A stretch of DNA of 64,000 bases from Pedobacter antarcticus (GTDB lineage: Bacteria > Bacteroidota > Bacteroidia > Sphingobacteriales > Sphingobacteriaceae). Where the stretch lies: NCBI RefSeq assembly GCF_900112985.1, contig NZ_FONS01000014.1, positions 37,829 to 101,828 of the forward strand, written 5' to 3'. Below are positions 26,887 to 36,516 of this stretch, piece after piece. The position numbers and the translations under genes were made by a program. The notes beneath the pieces were generated by a model, which was not told where the DNA came from, did no database searches, and worked only from the letters and a program-made list of their open reading frames with translations. The number at the start of each line of letters is the position of its first letter. Position 1 is the stretch's first letter.

Positions 26887-26973
26887 CTTAAACTTGATTA
26901 CGTTTTTGAAAACAAAAAGAGGCTTTATCAAGCATTACATACCAAATATACGATATATTTGGCTATATATTAT

Positions 26974-27654
26974 ATGAATTACAATAAACTTGAATATTTT
27001 GTTTCACAGCAGCGTTTAGATAGGTTTTTAAATGTCTGTGGAAATTCTAAAGTGAAAGCCCAAAAGCTATATAGAATCAATTTGAGAATAGCTCAAGCAG
27101 CTTATCCGATACTAAGTCTATTTGAAATATTTTTCAGAAATGCCGTTTACAATCATGTATCAGCATACTTTGTAGATCCAAATTGGATTTTGCATGAAAA
27201 AACAGGTTTTATGGCACATCCTAGCTTAAAACGGTCCAACTTTTATTTAAAGAAATGTATTCAAAATGCTGAAACCTCTATGATCCGTAAGGGTCGAGTT
27301 GTAACAACTGGACATGTCTTAGCAGAGCAAACATTTGGCTTTTGGACCAGTTTATTTGAGCCACATCATTATAAATTAATTGGAGGTTCTCCGATTAAAT
27401 GTTTTGTTAACAAACCTCCAACTATAAATCGAAGTGCTATTGCAATTAAACTCGACTCCATAAGAGCCTTTAGAAATCGAATTTATCATAATGAACCAAT
27501 CTGTTTTCTAAACAATACCATTGACTTTACACATGTCGAAAACATAATACAATCTATCTATGAGCTAACAGATTGGATGGACCAGGATTTAAAAGAATAC
27601 ATTGAATATTTTGACAACGTCAAAACAAAAATTAAAGATGGAAAAGGCCTTTAA
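26974..27654 (+). CDS. Abi_2-family (AbiD/F-like, HEPN) abortive infection protein, 226 aa
   Basis: YEPISLFEIFFRN-type helices (here YPILSLFEIFFRNAVYNHV) near residue 50, FGFWTSLFEPHHY near 125 and the RNRIYHNEP motif near residue 167 are those of the Abi_2 family. Its R-x4-6-H element is the ribonuclease site of HEPN toxins. It would cleave RNA and halt growth during phage infection. The ATG at 26974 is preferred over a TTG five codons earlier. It has no obvious antitoxin neighbour. Confidence 0.75.
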   Translation: MNYNKLEYFVSQQRLDRFLNVCGNSKVKAQKLYRINLRIAQAAYPILSLFEIFFRNAVYNHVSAYFVDPNWILHEKTGFMAHPSLKRSNFYLKKCIQNAETSMIRKGRVVTTGHVLAEQTFGFWTSLFEPHHYKLIGGSPIKCFVNKPPTINRSAIAIKLDSIRAFRNRIYHNEPICFLNNTIDFTHVENIIQSIYELTDWMDQDLKEYIEYFDNVKTKIKDGKGL

Positions 27655-27733
27655 TACCTCTTTACTTCCATTTTAATTTAAGCCACAATTGCATAAAGAG
27701 AACTCTCTTCGGGCGCTGCAATATATCAGGATA

Positions 27734-29704
27734 TTATTTTAAATTCATACGCTGTATACGCACTGCATTCAAGATCGCCAATAAAGCAACTCCAACATCT
27801 GCAATTACAGCTTCCCATAAGTTAGCCACACCACCAGCGCCTAATCCTAATACAATAACCTTTACAACCATTGCCATGGTTATATTCTGCCATACAATGT
27901 GCCTTGTAATCTTACCTGCTTTAATAGCAGAAACAATTCTGGAAGGCTGGTCATTTTGAATCACAACATCGGCGGTTTCGATAGTAGCGTCACTCCCAAG
28001 TCCCCCCATAGCAATCCCTACATCAGCCAAAGCAATTACCGGAGCATCATTAACCCCATCGCCTGCAAAGGCAATACGTAATCCCTGGTCTTTTAATCCC
28101 TGAACCTTGTTCACTTTATCTTCAGGCAGTAAATCACCATAGGCTGCATCAATACCTAATTCTTTAGCCACCTCATCTACTACAGCTTGTTTATCTCCGG
28201 AGAGCATAACTGTTTTAATATTCAGGCGGTGCATTTGTTTTATCGCCTCTGCTGCATCCTCTTTGATCTCGTCAGCAATGGTAATGTATCCAACATAAAC
28301 ATCGTTTACAGCAACTACGATTATGGTGTAAGCAATCCTTTCAATTTCTTCTGGGTATACTATTTTAAATTTCTTTAGTAATTTGAGGTTACCTACAAGG
28401 ACTTTCTTCTCTTCTACAATACCCTTTAAACCATGTCCGGGAATCTCTTCCACATCAGTGGCGGTGATATTACCAAGCAGATTACCTGCATAATCAACAA
28501 CCGCTTTTCCAACCGGGTGAGTCGAGTTTATTTCTAACGCAGCAGTAATTCTTACTAATTCCTCTTCGCCAATTTCTTTGGCGACTACCTGTTGGACTTT
28601 AAACACGCCCTTAGTTAGCGTACCGGTTTTATCCATAACAACGGTATTGACTTGTGTCATCACATCAAGAAAATTACCGCCTTTAAAAAGGATACCATTT
28701 CTAGAAGCAAGGCCAATTCCACCAAAATACCCCAAGGGAATGGATACCACCAAGGCACATGGGCAACTGATTACAAGGAATACCAAACCTCTGTAAAGCC
28801 AATCGTTGAAAATATAATCACTTACAAAAAAGAATGGAAGAAGGACTAAAGCTAAAGCCAGGAAAAACACAATCGGTGTATAGATTTTCGCAAACCGGGA
28901 AATAAAAAGCTGTGTTTTTGACTTACGGGCAGTGGCATCCTGAACCATTTCCAAGATTTTACTGAGCTTACTATCCTTAAACAGCGAACTCACTTGTACT
29001 TCAGAAACTGTATTCAAATTAACCATTCCAGCAAAAACCAGATCAGCTTTGTATTTCGTATCAGGCTTACTTTCTCCTGTTAATGCTGCTGTATTAAAAG
29101 AAGCAGAATCAGACTTTAAAACTCCATCTAGAGCGACCTTTTCTCCTGGTTTTATTTGTATGGTTTCCCCTAACTTAACATCCAAAGGGTTTACAGTTTG
29201 GGGAACACCATCTCTTATAACCGTTACTATATCTGGTCGAATATCAAGCAAGGCTTTGATATTCCGCTTTGCACGATTAACAGCAGCGTCCTGAAACCAT
29301 TCACCAATTTGATAGAATACCATTACTGCCACTCCCTCACTGTATTCTCCAATATAAAAAGCGCCCAGTGTGGCAACGGACATTAACACAAACTCGTTAA
29401 AAAAATCACCCCTTATTGCCTTTCTGTAGGCAAGATTTAACACGCCCCTTCCAGCAAGAACATAAGCAACCGCATTCACAATAAAGCCTGTCAGGTTATT
29501 AAGCTTGTAGCCAAAACCAAACTCCGCCACGAGTTCGATAACTAAAATGAGTAAGGCCAGCAACAAATCCCAATGGGCAACTATACTATTTTCGTTTTTC
29601 TCATCAATACTATTATTGTGGCCATCACCTTGCAAGTTTTCCTGCAGGTCAGGTTGAACTATTTTAGTTTGTTCTTCCAATTCTAATTTTTTTTTTACTT
29701 CCAT
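27734..29704 (-). CDS. Zn/Cd/Pb-exporting P1B-2-type ATPase, 656 aa
   Basis: This complete P1B-ATPase has TM helices from residue ~45, an actuator TGES motif, the transport-site SCPCAL near residue 314, DKTGTLTKG near 357, an HP motif (STHPVGKAV), GDGVNDAP near 551, and a final helix pair with Lys (MVVKVIV) and Asp (IADVGVALL). These last residues with CPC are the marks of Zn/Cd/Pb exporters. No N-terminal heavy-metal-associated domain is present; the first 40 residues are charged. A His-rich miniprotein is divergently encoded 280 bp upstream. Confidence 0.9.
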   Translation of the reverse strand: MEVKKKLELEEQTKIVQPDLQENLQGDGHNNSIDEKNENSIVAHWDLLLALLILVIELVAEFGFGYKLNNLTGFIVNAVAYVLAGRGVLNLAYRKAIRGDFFNEFVLMSVATLGAFYIGEYSEGVAVMVFYQIGEWFQDAAVNRAKRNIKALLDIRPDIVTVIRDGVPQTVNPLDVKLGETIQIKPGEKVALDGVLKSDSASFNTAALTGESKPDTKYKADLVFAGMVNLNTVSEVQVSSLFKDSKLSKILEMVQDATARKSKTQLFISRFAKIYTPIVFFLALALVLLPFFFVSDYIFNDWLYRGLVFLVISCPCALVVSIPLGYFGGIGLASRNGILFKGGNFLDVMTQVNTVVMDKTGTLTKGVFKVQQVVAKEIGEEELVRITAALEINSTHPVGKAVVDYAGNLLGNITATDVEEIPGHGLKGIVEEKKVLVGNLKLLKKFKIVYPEEIERIAYTIIVVAVNDVYVGYITIADEIKEDAAEAIKQMHRLNIKTVMLSGDKQAVVDEVAKELGIDAAYGDLLPEDKVNKVQGLKDQGLRIAFAGDGVNDAPVIALADVGIAMGGLGSDATIETADVVIQNDQPSRIVSAIKAGKITRHIVWQNITMAMVVKVIVLGLGAGGVANLWEAVIADVGVALLAILNAVRIQRMNLK

Positions 29705-29984
29705 TGTTTTTTATACAAAAAGCTCTCCAGGCCACGCAATACTATTGCATAGTCTATTTTAAACATTTTCCTTTTAAAACCACATTAATTTCATCTGATA
29801 CAAATCCATGTGATCTATTCTCCCTCTTATATCGCTGCCAACATAAGATTAATCTTATTACCCAGGCCACTATAAACGCTGAAAAGAAACCCCCATATCA
29901 AAGCTTCATTTTATTATATGAAGATGAAACTTATTAACGGCTATTCTTGTTATATAATAATTACCAATATATAAAAAATTAATT

Positions 29985-30179
29985 ATGACATCAGGAAATC
30001 AAGAACAGCCAGAAAAAGATCAGCATCCAGAGCATCACGAGCACAAGGAGCACCATGTACATCCCGAACACCATGAGGGACCGGGACACAAAAACGAACC
30101 AGAACACCACGATGAGCCGGAACATCATCAGGAACAGGAACATCACAAGGAATCGGAGCACCATACTAAAAAGCCCTGA
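29985..30179 (+). CDS. Histidine-rich miniprotein, likely metal-binding, 64 aa
   Basis: About one third of the residues are His, arranged in EHH, EHHEH, HPEHH and PEHHDEP-like units repeated about eight times and interspersed with Glu, Lys and Pro. There is no signal peptide or Cys. Such a protein would chelate Zn, Ni, Co or Cu in the cytoplasm. It is divergent from the Zn/Cd P1B-ATPase and followed by a hairpin. The purely repetitive composition leaves some chance that it is not translated, but the ATG, stop and terminator fit a gene. Confidence 0.6.
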   Translation: MTSGNQEQPEKDQHPEHHEHKEHHVHPEHHEGPGHKNEPEHHDEPEHHQEQEHHKESEHHTKKP

Positions 30180-30184
30180 TATGC

Positions 30185-30210
30185 AACAATGCTCCACACG
30201 GGGCATTGTT
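30185..30210 (+). terminator. Stem-loop after the His-rich gene
   Basis: AACAATGCTCC (30185-30195) pairs with 30200-30210 (GGGGCATTGTT, one G-T pair), with a 4-nt loop. It lies 6 bp after the stop and is followed by an AT-rich tail. Confidence 0.6.
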
Positions 30211-30418
30211 ATTAATGTTATTGCAATGCTTAAATTTTAAAGAATTAACGACCTCAATAAACAGCCAAAGCATTATTGTTTTATAGTTATTAAACGAATA
30301 AGAATTGCTCCTGCGTTAGCTATTCCAGATTATTAAGTTTAGTTCTTGTAAGACGAATATCCTCATGATTTGACTACGTATTCAATTTTTACAAGCTCTT
30401 TGAAGCGTGGCTGACGGC

Positions 30419-30738
30419 TTAATACTGACTGACTTTTATCTGCCGCTCAGCACCACAAATTGGTTTGTAAGGTTGTCTGTCGCCCCTTACGGTGGGCCTA
30501 CTACAGATTAAAGGAGTTATAACATTAAACCAATAATGTTCTAAACGTTTTAAGAAATAACATTTTAGATCAACCCGCCCATTTGCCACTTTTTTCAAAT
30601 ACCTGATAGTAAAATAATAAATAGCCAAAATAACGCATCCTGAGATCAGTATTTTAGTGCGGAGTTCTTCGTCTCCATTAGTCAGCTGAGGATATTCAAA
30701 TAAGAGAATAACCAAAATTCCGGCAGGTTCCGGGGCTG
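30419..30738 (-). pseudogene. Membrane-protein fragment without a credible start
   Basis: The minus strand reads a hydrophobic helix (LISGCVILAIYYFTIRYLKK) preceded by AGILVILLFEYPQL. The frame has no ATG; a TTG at 30715 is the only start and an in-frame stop lies about 50 bp further upstream. It is probably an internal or truncated piece of a larger membrane protein. Bases 30211-30418 hold no gene. Confidence 0.3.
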
Positions 30739-30948
30739 TTTGCGGCCATTATATTCGCCCTGGTGATTGCCAGTGCTACGCCCTCATCACCAGTAACTGC
30801 CAAAAGTGCCAGAGCAAATAAAACACCCGCAGACCTGAAAAAAGATGAAGAAACTGCGGTAGCTGCTGTTGTAACCATCAGTATTTCTTTTGGGTATTGG
30901 TAGCTATATTGGTTACAGCAGCGATTGTAGGCATCATTGCTCGTTAGG
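30716..30948 (+). pseudogene. Frameshifted small membrane protein remnant
   Basis: One plus frame reads LFAAIIFALVIASA, a Ser/Thr/Pro-rich segment and LKKDEETAVAAVVTISI. After a shift of frame near 30890 it continues as VAILVTAAIVGIIAR and stop. The pieces together resemble a single small two-helix membrane protein broken by one indel. No family is named. Confidence 0.3.
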
Positions 30949-31006
30949 GGATCTATCCTTATTATCTTTTAAATTGTTTTTATATACACTGCTTAAATCT
31001 AAAACT

Positions 31007-31759
31007 ATGTTATACAATGTAAAAAGTTTGGTTGGCTTCCATATTGGGGCTACCGACGGCGAAATCGGAAAAGTGGAAGACTTTTATTTTGATGATGAAA
31101 CCTGGACAATACGTTACCTGGTCGTAAAAACAGGGGGCTGGCTATCCGGCCGTAAAGTACTTATTTCTCCGTCGGCCGTAAATCAACCTGATTGGGAAAA
31201 TGAGATCTTCCCGGTTAATCTTACCCAGGAACAGATAAAAAACAGTCCCGATATCGACACGGATAAGCCCGTCTCCCGCCAGCAGGAGATCGAATTGTAC
31301 AGTCATTATGCCTGGCCGTACTACGGAATTGGCGGGGTAGGTTTTTACGGTGGTATGGGCATGACCGGTATGACCGAAACCAGGACGCCACTGGAAGAAA
31401 GCATAGCTGCATCAAACCCTGATCAGCAAACAGGTGATCCGCACCTGCGCAGTACCAGTGAAGTTAAGGGCTACCAGATCCATGCTACCGATGGCGAAAT
31501 CGGCGAGGTAGAGGACTTTGTTATGGATGACAACAGCTGGACGCTGCGCTTTATGGTTGTGGATACCGGAAACTGGTTTCCCGGAAAAAAGGTTTTAATA
31601 TCACCCAGATGGCTCACGGATATACAATGGTCAAATTCGGCTGTGTATTTGGATCTTCCGGTAGATGCCGTAAAAAACAGCCCTGAATATGACCTCTTTA
31701 AACCAATACCGGAAGTTTACGAAACTGATCTTTATACCTATTATGGAAAAACTTTTTAA
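31007..31759 (+). CDS. Protein with two PRC-barrel domains, 250 aa
   Basis: Two homologous PRC-barrel units are visible. Residues ~1-75 have GATDGEIGKVEDFYFDD, then WTIRYLVV and KVLISP; residues ~150-230 repeat HATDGEIGEVEDFVMDD, LRFMVV and KVLISPRW. A Gly-rich linker (YYGIGGVGFYGGMGM) joins them. PRC-barrel proteins bind RNA or protein partners and are often stress-associated; the exact role is unknown. The ATG at 31007 matches the first domain; a longer frame upstream overlaps the remnant before it. Confidence 0.75.
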   Translation: MLYNVKSLVGFHIGATDGEIGKVEDFYFDDETWTIRYLVVKTGGWLSGRKVLISPSAVNQPDWENEIFPVNLTQEQIKNSPDIDTDKPVSRQQEIELYSHYAWPYYGIGGVGFYGGMGMTGMTETRTPLEESIAASNPDQQTGDPHLRSTSEVKGYQIHATDGEIGEVEDFVMDDNSWTLRFMVVDTGNWFPGKKVLISPRWLTDIQWSNSAVYLDLPVDAVKNSPEYDLFKPIPEVYETDLYTYYGKTF

Positions 31760-32038
31760 TTGCTCTCGCTTTCTATAACTTTTGGATCGGCCAGTTCGGT
31801 TGGCATTTGCATAGAAGCTTGCAGTACGCTTTCTTCTTCGCTCTGGTCTGCGGGGGTATACAGGATATAAAAGGCATATTCCCCCTTCTTTTTTTCATCA
31901 GAAGCTGAAACACTGCTCTTTGCCAGGCTGGTTATATTGGTTTCGACGATATGTGCATCCTTATTGTCGGCCATCCATTCGTTTATTTCTGATTGCAGGG
32001 CTTTTATTGGGCGCAGCAAAGATCTGGATCTTGTTCAT
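31756..32038 (-). pseudogene. Small conserved hypothetical gene broken by one frameshift
   Basis: An ATG at 32038 starts MNKIQIFAAP and then runs to an early stop. Removing one C from the CCC near 32011 continues the frame as IKALQSEINEWM and on to the stop at 31756 (about 93 aa). The body is an acidic alpha/beta protein (FYILYTP) ending in an acidic tail. It may be a decayed gene or an assembly error. It is convergent with, and overlaps by four bases, the PRC-barrel gene. Confidence 0.5.
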
Positions 32039-32109
32039 GGCGGAAATATTCTGTTGTAAATTTTTTAAATAATTTAAAAAAAAATGCAGGCTGACCTACA
32101 TTTTAAAAC

Positions 32110-32309
32110 TTAAGCTGCCATTTTCCGGCATTCCTCTGCGCATTCCCTACAGGCTTTGGCACATTCCTGGCAATGTTCAGTCTGGTGCTGTCCGCACCGC
32201 ATTCCATGCCGCATTTTTCGCACAGTTCTGCGCATATATGGCAAAGCGCTTTGGCATGATCGCTACCCAGGCTCATTATTGGTGCGGCCGATTGGTATAC
32301 AAGTTTTAT
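32110..32309 (-). pseudogene. Truncated and frameshifted Csp-like four-helix copper-binding protein
   Basis: The minus strand reads QSAAPIMSLGSDHAKALC, CAELCEKCGMEC, then after a one-base shift near 32205 GQHQTEHCQECAKAC and ECAEECRKMAA with stop TAA at 32110-32112. The CxxxC spacing along helices is that of the Csp/DUF326 four-helix copper storage family. The first helix is missing. An intact paralogue lies at 43106-43450. Confidence 0.65.
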
Positions 32310-32796
32310 TTACTAATTTCATGTCAATAGACTTAATCAGATATTTCGTTTAGCCTTTTTATAACTGCCGGATTTGTATAAGTTGAGCAACGTTTGTTTG
32401 TACAGCAAAATCAGGTAGAAAAGTAATTTATACAATATTAGTTACTGCCATATCTTTCTTATTGCCAAGAAAAGATTACCTATTTGCTGAAGCAAGGCAC
32501 CGGTTTTGATAACCCTTCAGTTCTTCAGGGCAACAATAGCAGATATTTTTGCAGGCACCTACCCAGGCAACGGAATATGTCGAAGGTTTGCTGACCCTTC
32601 GAATAAAGTAGTTTTATTTTGCAGGTTGGTATTTTAGGATAGTCAGTCGCTTCTTCGCTTCGAGCCGTTTTCATCAGGCAGATGTTGCTTGGGAACTGAA
32701 TATTTCCAGCAAAGACAAAGAATTTTCTACAGTGAAGTCGAACAGATTTTTGTACTTTTACTATTATTTACTGGCACTATAATTAAACTGAAATTT
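32310..32796. other. Intergenic region in the decay zone, no gene seen
   Basis: There is no open frame with protein-family features in either direction. A hairpin TCGAAGG/CCTTCGA lies near 32580-32602, followed by TAAAGTAGTTTTATTTT, which may be the terminator of a lost gene. Otherwise nothing is seen. Confidence 0.4.
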
Positions 32797-33086
32797 ATGA
32801 ATTGTCCATCCTGTACGAAATCTTATTAATGACCGATAGGCAAGGTATCGAAATTGATTACTGCCCTAAATGCCGCGGCGTATGGCTCGACAAAGGCGAG
32901 CTTGACAAAATAATCGAAAAATCACTTGAACAGGAAACACCTGTCCAAAATCAACAAACGCCTAATCAGCAAAATCCAAATTACAACAACCCTTATAATC
33001 CGGGTGGATATAGTGACGGCGGTCATCACGGTAGTTATAACAAACATGGGCGAAGGGGTTTCTTAGGAAACTTGTTCGATTTTTAG
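32797..33086 (+). pseudogene. zf-TFIIB-domain protein broken by one frameshift near its start
   Basis: ATG at 32797 reads MNCPSCTKS, then the frame is lost near 32824 by one missing base. The continuing frame reads LLMTDRQGIEIDYCPKCRGVWLDKGELDKIIE, the zf-TFIIB zinc ribbon (CPSC plus CPKC). It ends with an Asn/Gln/Gly-rich tail (NPGGYSDGGHHG). An alternative start at 32802 would lose the first Cys pair and so a full zinc site. Confidence 0.6.
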
Positions 33087-33179
33087 GCGAACTGAGGTTG
33101 ATCCATTATAGCTATACTAAGAGATAATGTGCTTATTAATGATATTAATAAATCGGAGCAAACGAAGCCGTACGATTGA

Positions 33180-33883
33180 TCAAATCTTTGGATATAGCCA
33201 ATATGAAGCCTGGGTTGACAGAACGCCAAGACCAGCTTCCGCTACAACATCGCTAAGCCAGTGCCGGTTTATTGTACATCCTCAAAACGGCAACAGCAGC
33301 AGCGGCGGTATAGCCTGATACCGTGTACCATACCGATTGTTCGCCGTATTCCCGCCGAAGGAATTCTGCCGAAGCAAATGCTTCAGCAGCATGGCCGGAA
33401 GGGAAGGCATTTGGAGTGCCGTCAGGCCTGGTCACGGCTGTGATCCGCTTTATGCTTTGGGTAGTTCCGTTTAAGATGATGTTGGACAATAAATAAATGC
33501 CGCTCTGATCAATCAGGCTGTTTTTCCCTTGAAACCCAAGCCGTTTAAAACGAATACCGCTGCTCCAGGAGCAAATTGCAGGTAATCATCCACGATGAAC
33601 TGGCGGTGTGGATGTTCACTGTAGAATTCGTGCCTGGCCTCCTGTTCAAGTCGGGTGAGCGCATTGTTGTCCAATTTTATAAATCCATAAGTCAGAGCTG
33701 CCCCCCGGAATGATAATAGCTGATAGAGGAATGGGGGTATTTAATTCCTGCAGGACAATTTTATCATGAACGCTTGAAGTATCGGATTGTACAGGTATAG
33801 TAATCGACAGCCTGAAGTGCAAAAGTGCTTCCCGAAAATAATATCGGTAGTATATATAAAAAACATTGGAGGCAGCCTTTCAT
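33180..33883 (-). pseudogene. PAP2-family phosphatase gene with several frameshifts
   Basis: Reading across frames gives one PAP2 protein: signal-like start (ATG at 33883), VQSDTSSVHDKIVLQELN, KLDNNALTRLEQEARHEF, VDDYLQFAPGA, RITAVTRPDG, FPSGHAAEAFASA and NRHWLSDVV. At least four frame changes are needed, near 33800, 33700 (a run of six G), 33526 (an A run) and 33256. The catalytic residues (RP, SGH, RHxxSD) survive. Its ATG overlaps the stop of the upstream sulfatase (ATGA), so it was once co-translated with it. Confidence 0.7.
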
Positions 33884-35832
33884 TTCTGTAATTTTAAACC
33901 ACCATTTTTGAACAGATAATAGGCCGTCTGATAGTAGGATATCGCCTCATTAGTTACCTCTCCTGAAAATTTATGGGGCGTCTGTTCATTTGTTGATGGA
34001 TTGTACAGGTATGTTTCCAGCTTTCTTCCTGGACTTAGGATCACCAGACTGTCGCCTTTCATGTATCCCAGTTTCTGATAGGTACCTAGTAAGGTACGGG
34101 GCGTATACTTTTTATCAAGAATGTTTTTGCCATAGTTGTTATTTACGTATGACCAGTTCAGTAGAGAAAAAAGCGTTGGATAAAGGTCTATCTGGGAACA
34201 CATTTTGTCAATACGGGCCGGTACTGCACCGGACATATTAAAAACCAAAGCCGGAATATGGTATTTTGCAATGTCAATCTCATTCTTTCCGGCACTGCCA
34301 GCGCAATGGTCGGCTACAAAAATAAAAACGGTGTTTGCATACCAGGGTTTTGTTTTGGCCAGTGCAAGAAATCTGCCTATCGCATAATCAGTATATTTTA
34401 CCGCACCTTCCCTGCCTGTACCTGAAGGAATATCAATTTTGTTTTTGGGATAAGTAAACGGGCGATGGTTGGATGTAGTCATCACAAAATTATAAAAAGG
34501 CTGTTTGGATGCAAATCCAGTATCGGCATCCCTGATTACTGCAGCAAAGAGATCCTCGTCGCAAATGCCCCAGGCGTTCTCAAAACTCACCTGTTTGTCT
34601 GTAAGAATCGTTCTGGTAGTTTTGTAATTATCCCCTATGGACAAATTCCTGCCCCTGTCAACAATATTAAATCCATTACTGCCGAAGTACTGATTCATGT
34701 TGTCAAAATATCCATCCCCGCCATAAAAAAAAGTAGTTCGGTATCCCTTAGTCCTGAAAATGCTTCCGATAGTAGTCAGTTCTTCATTATTCTTTCTTCT
34801 GACAATACTATTTCCTGGAGTGGGGGGTACAGCTAGGGAAAGTGCTTCCATTCCGCGGACTGTTCTTGTTCCGGTAGCGTACATGTTGGTGAATAATAGG
34901 CTTTGATCTGCAAGAGAGTCTAGTACGGGTGTCAGCTTTTGGCCATTGCCAAATTTTCCCATAAATTCTGCGCTGAAACTTTCCAGTACCACCATGACCA
35001 CATTTGGGGTTTTAGCTTCACTGGAACCAGTGATCTGCCTTGTTATCTCTAGCGGATCAGCACTAGCTGACGAGCGGGATTCCCGAAGGCTTATTTTCAT
35101 GGTGGCAAAAGCCCTTTTTATCTCCATTAACGGATAAAACTGGTCAAAGTTCAGTTCATTGTTTTTAAAAGCAGCCACAAATGAGAAAATACCTGCTTTA
35201 GAGAGTTCATTCTGATACCTGTTTCTGCTTTTTTCCGCCCAGGAGTTCTCGGTTTTCCATAAGAGCAGGAATGCTGCCGAGCAGATCAGAGGAGTGATGA
35301 ATAGCCGTTTCACAAAGCGTGTTTCTGATTTAAAGCTGTTGACAAAATTTTGCCTTATTAGTATTAACACTGTTAGCGTAATGGTCAATACCCCGCCAAA
35401 TAGGAGCGGCAAAGGGTAGGATTCGTTGATGTTGTTGATAACTTCATATGTATAGATCAGGTAATCCACCGCGATAAAATTAAAACGGCTTTCAAACTCC
35501 CGCCAGAATGTATATTCTGCGAAAAAGGAAAATATTGTAATGAGAATCATTAGAAAAACCATAAAATAGGTTGCGATCTTATTGAATACAGTTCTGTTCC
35601 AGCGCTGGGGTAACAGCAGTAGATATATTGAATAGGGAATAGTGAAACACAATGCTACCGTAAGATCAAAAACAAACCCCTTGGCAATAACTCCAAGAAT
35701 GTTTAAACTATCTAAGTCTGCCTGAACTACTGAAATCGATAAAAACAGTACTCTCAAACACAATGAAGCCAAGAGGAAAAATGATAGAAAGGAAAAGAGA
35801 ACGATATACCTGCTATTAAGAAAGTTTTGCAT
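33880..35832 (-). CDS. LTA synthase-like membrane sulfatase (MdoB/AlkP superfamily), 650 aa
   Basis: Five N-terminal membrane helices (residues ~8-205) precede an extracytoplasmic sulfatase-fold domain. PNVVMVVLESFSAEFMG gives the metal-binding region, the Thr nucleophile lies in NMYATGTRTVRG, and the distal metal site is VFIFVADHCAGS. Relatives transfer phosphoglycerol or phosphoethanolamine to lipids or glycans. In a Gram-negative host it probably decorates envelope lipids. It is the last intact gene of the 33.9-43.5 kb operon-like cluster. Confidence 0.85.
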   Translation of the reverse strand: MQNFLNSRYIVLFSFLSFFLLASLCLRVLFLSISVVQADLDSLNILGVIAKGFVFDLTVALCFTIPYSIYLLLLPQRWNRTVFNKIATYFMVFLMILITIFSFFAEYTFWREFESRFNFIAVDYLIYTYEVINNINESYPLPLLFGGVLTITLTVLILIRQNFVNSFKSETRFVKRLFITPLICSAAFLLLWKTENSWAEKSRNRYQNELSKAGIFSFVAAFKNNELNFDQFYPLMEIKRAFATMKISLRESRSSASADPLEITRQITGSSEAKTPNVVMVVLESFSAEFMGKFGNGQKLTPVLDSLADQSLLFTNMYATGTRTVRGMEALSLAVPPTPGNSIVRRKNNEELTTIGSIFRTKGYRTTFFYGGDGYFDNMNQYFGSNGFNIVDRGRNLSIGDNYKTTRTILTDKQVSFENAWGICDEDLFAAVIRDADTGFASKQPFYNFVMTTSNHRPFTYPKNKIDIPSGTGREGAVKYTDYAIGRFLALAKTKPWYANTVFIFVADHCAGSAGKNEIDIAKYHIPALVFNMSGAVPARIDKMCSQIDLYPTLFSLLNWSYVNNNYGKNILDKKYTPRTLLGTYQKLGYMKGDSLVILSPGRKLETYLYNPSTNEQTPHKFSGEVTNEAISYYQTAYYLFKNGGLKLQK

Positions 35833-35855
35833 ATGTAATAATTATAATCATGTTG

Positions 35856-36320
35856 TTAATCGTCAGTATTTTCAATTTTATGCGCTTTCTGCATTTTGGC
35901 TTTCCACCTCAAGTACCATTTGTGATGATAAAGACTTAGCAGGAAGTAGATAGCAGCAGCGGCAACGACTGCGATGATCAGCATGTTCAGGCCAACCGCT
36001 ACACCAATACCTGCGGTACACCATATGGTTGCAGCCGTTGTAAGTCCCTGGGAACTGTTCGTTTTATCGTTTTTATAGATAATGCCCGCACCCAAAAAAC
36101 CGATACCTACTAGGATATTGGCGATGATTCGTGAGGCAGCGGCAATGTCCTGCAGATGCTCACCGATAGCGGTAAACAGAGTAGCACCCAAACAGACCGC
36201 TGCATAGGTTCTGATGCCTGCACTGCTCCCATGCTTTTCCCGGTCAAGCCCAATGGCAGCGCCCAGAACAAATGCAATCAACAATTTTAAAACAATGAAT
36301 ATCTCTTTCTCAACATCCAT
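35856..36320 (-). CDS. MgtC/SapB-family membrane protein, 154 aa
   Basis: The MgtC signature GAAIGLDREKHGSSAGIRTYAAVCLGA lies in the first ~50 residues, followed by three more membrane segments including LVGIGFLGAGIIYK. It has the length of the MgtC membrane core without the regulatory C-terminal domain. MgtC-type proteins modulate Mg2+/ATP homeostasis, which fits the cation-transport genes upstream. Confidence 0.85.
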   Translation of the reverse strand: MDVEKEIFIVLKLLIAFVLGAAIGLDREKHGSSAGIRTYAAVCLGATLFTAIGEHLQDIAAASRIIANILVGIGFLGAGIIYKNDKTNSSQGLTTAATIWCTAGIGVAVGLNMLIIAVVAAAAIYFLLSLYHHKWYLRWKAKMQKAHKIENTDD

Positions 36321-36323
36321 AAA

Positions 36324-36500
36324 TTAACCCTCCATATTTAAAAACCACTCCTGTGCCCGCTTAATGGCCTCTTCTACAATGGAAAGTTCTTTGACCTGCC
36401 CTTCCTTTTTTAACTGGTTGGCGATCTCAATCGCTTTTTCCCTTACATGCGGTTCCAGTTCACCCATCTCCAATGGAAAAATTTCTGATGTCCATTTCAT
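36324..36500 (-). CDS. Small helical protein, 58 aa
   Basis: MKWTSEIFPLEMGELEPHV is followed by an amphipathic helical region (REKAIEIANQLKKEG ... VEEAIKRAQEWF). It has no membrane segment and no recognised family. It ends 3 bp before mgtC and starts 17 bp after the HD gene. I prefer the ATG at 36500; a longer frame overlaps the HD gene. Confidence 0.55.
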   Translation of the reverse strand: MKWTSEIFPLEMGELEPHVREKAIEIANQLKKEGQVKELSIVEEAIKRAQEWFLNMEG

Positions 36501-36516
36501 AGCTTTTTGATTTTGT

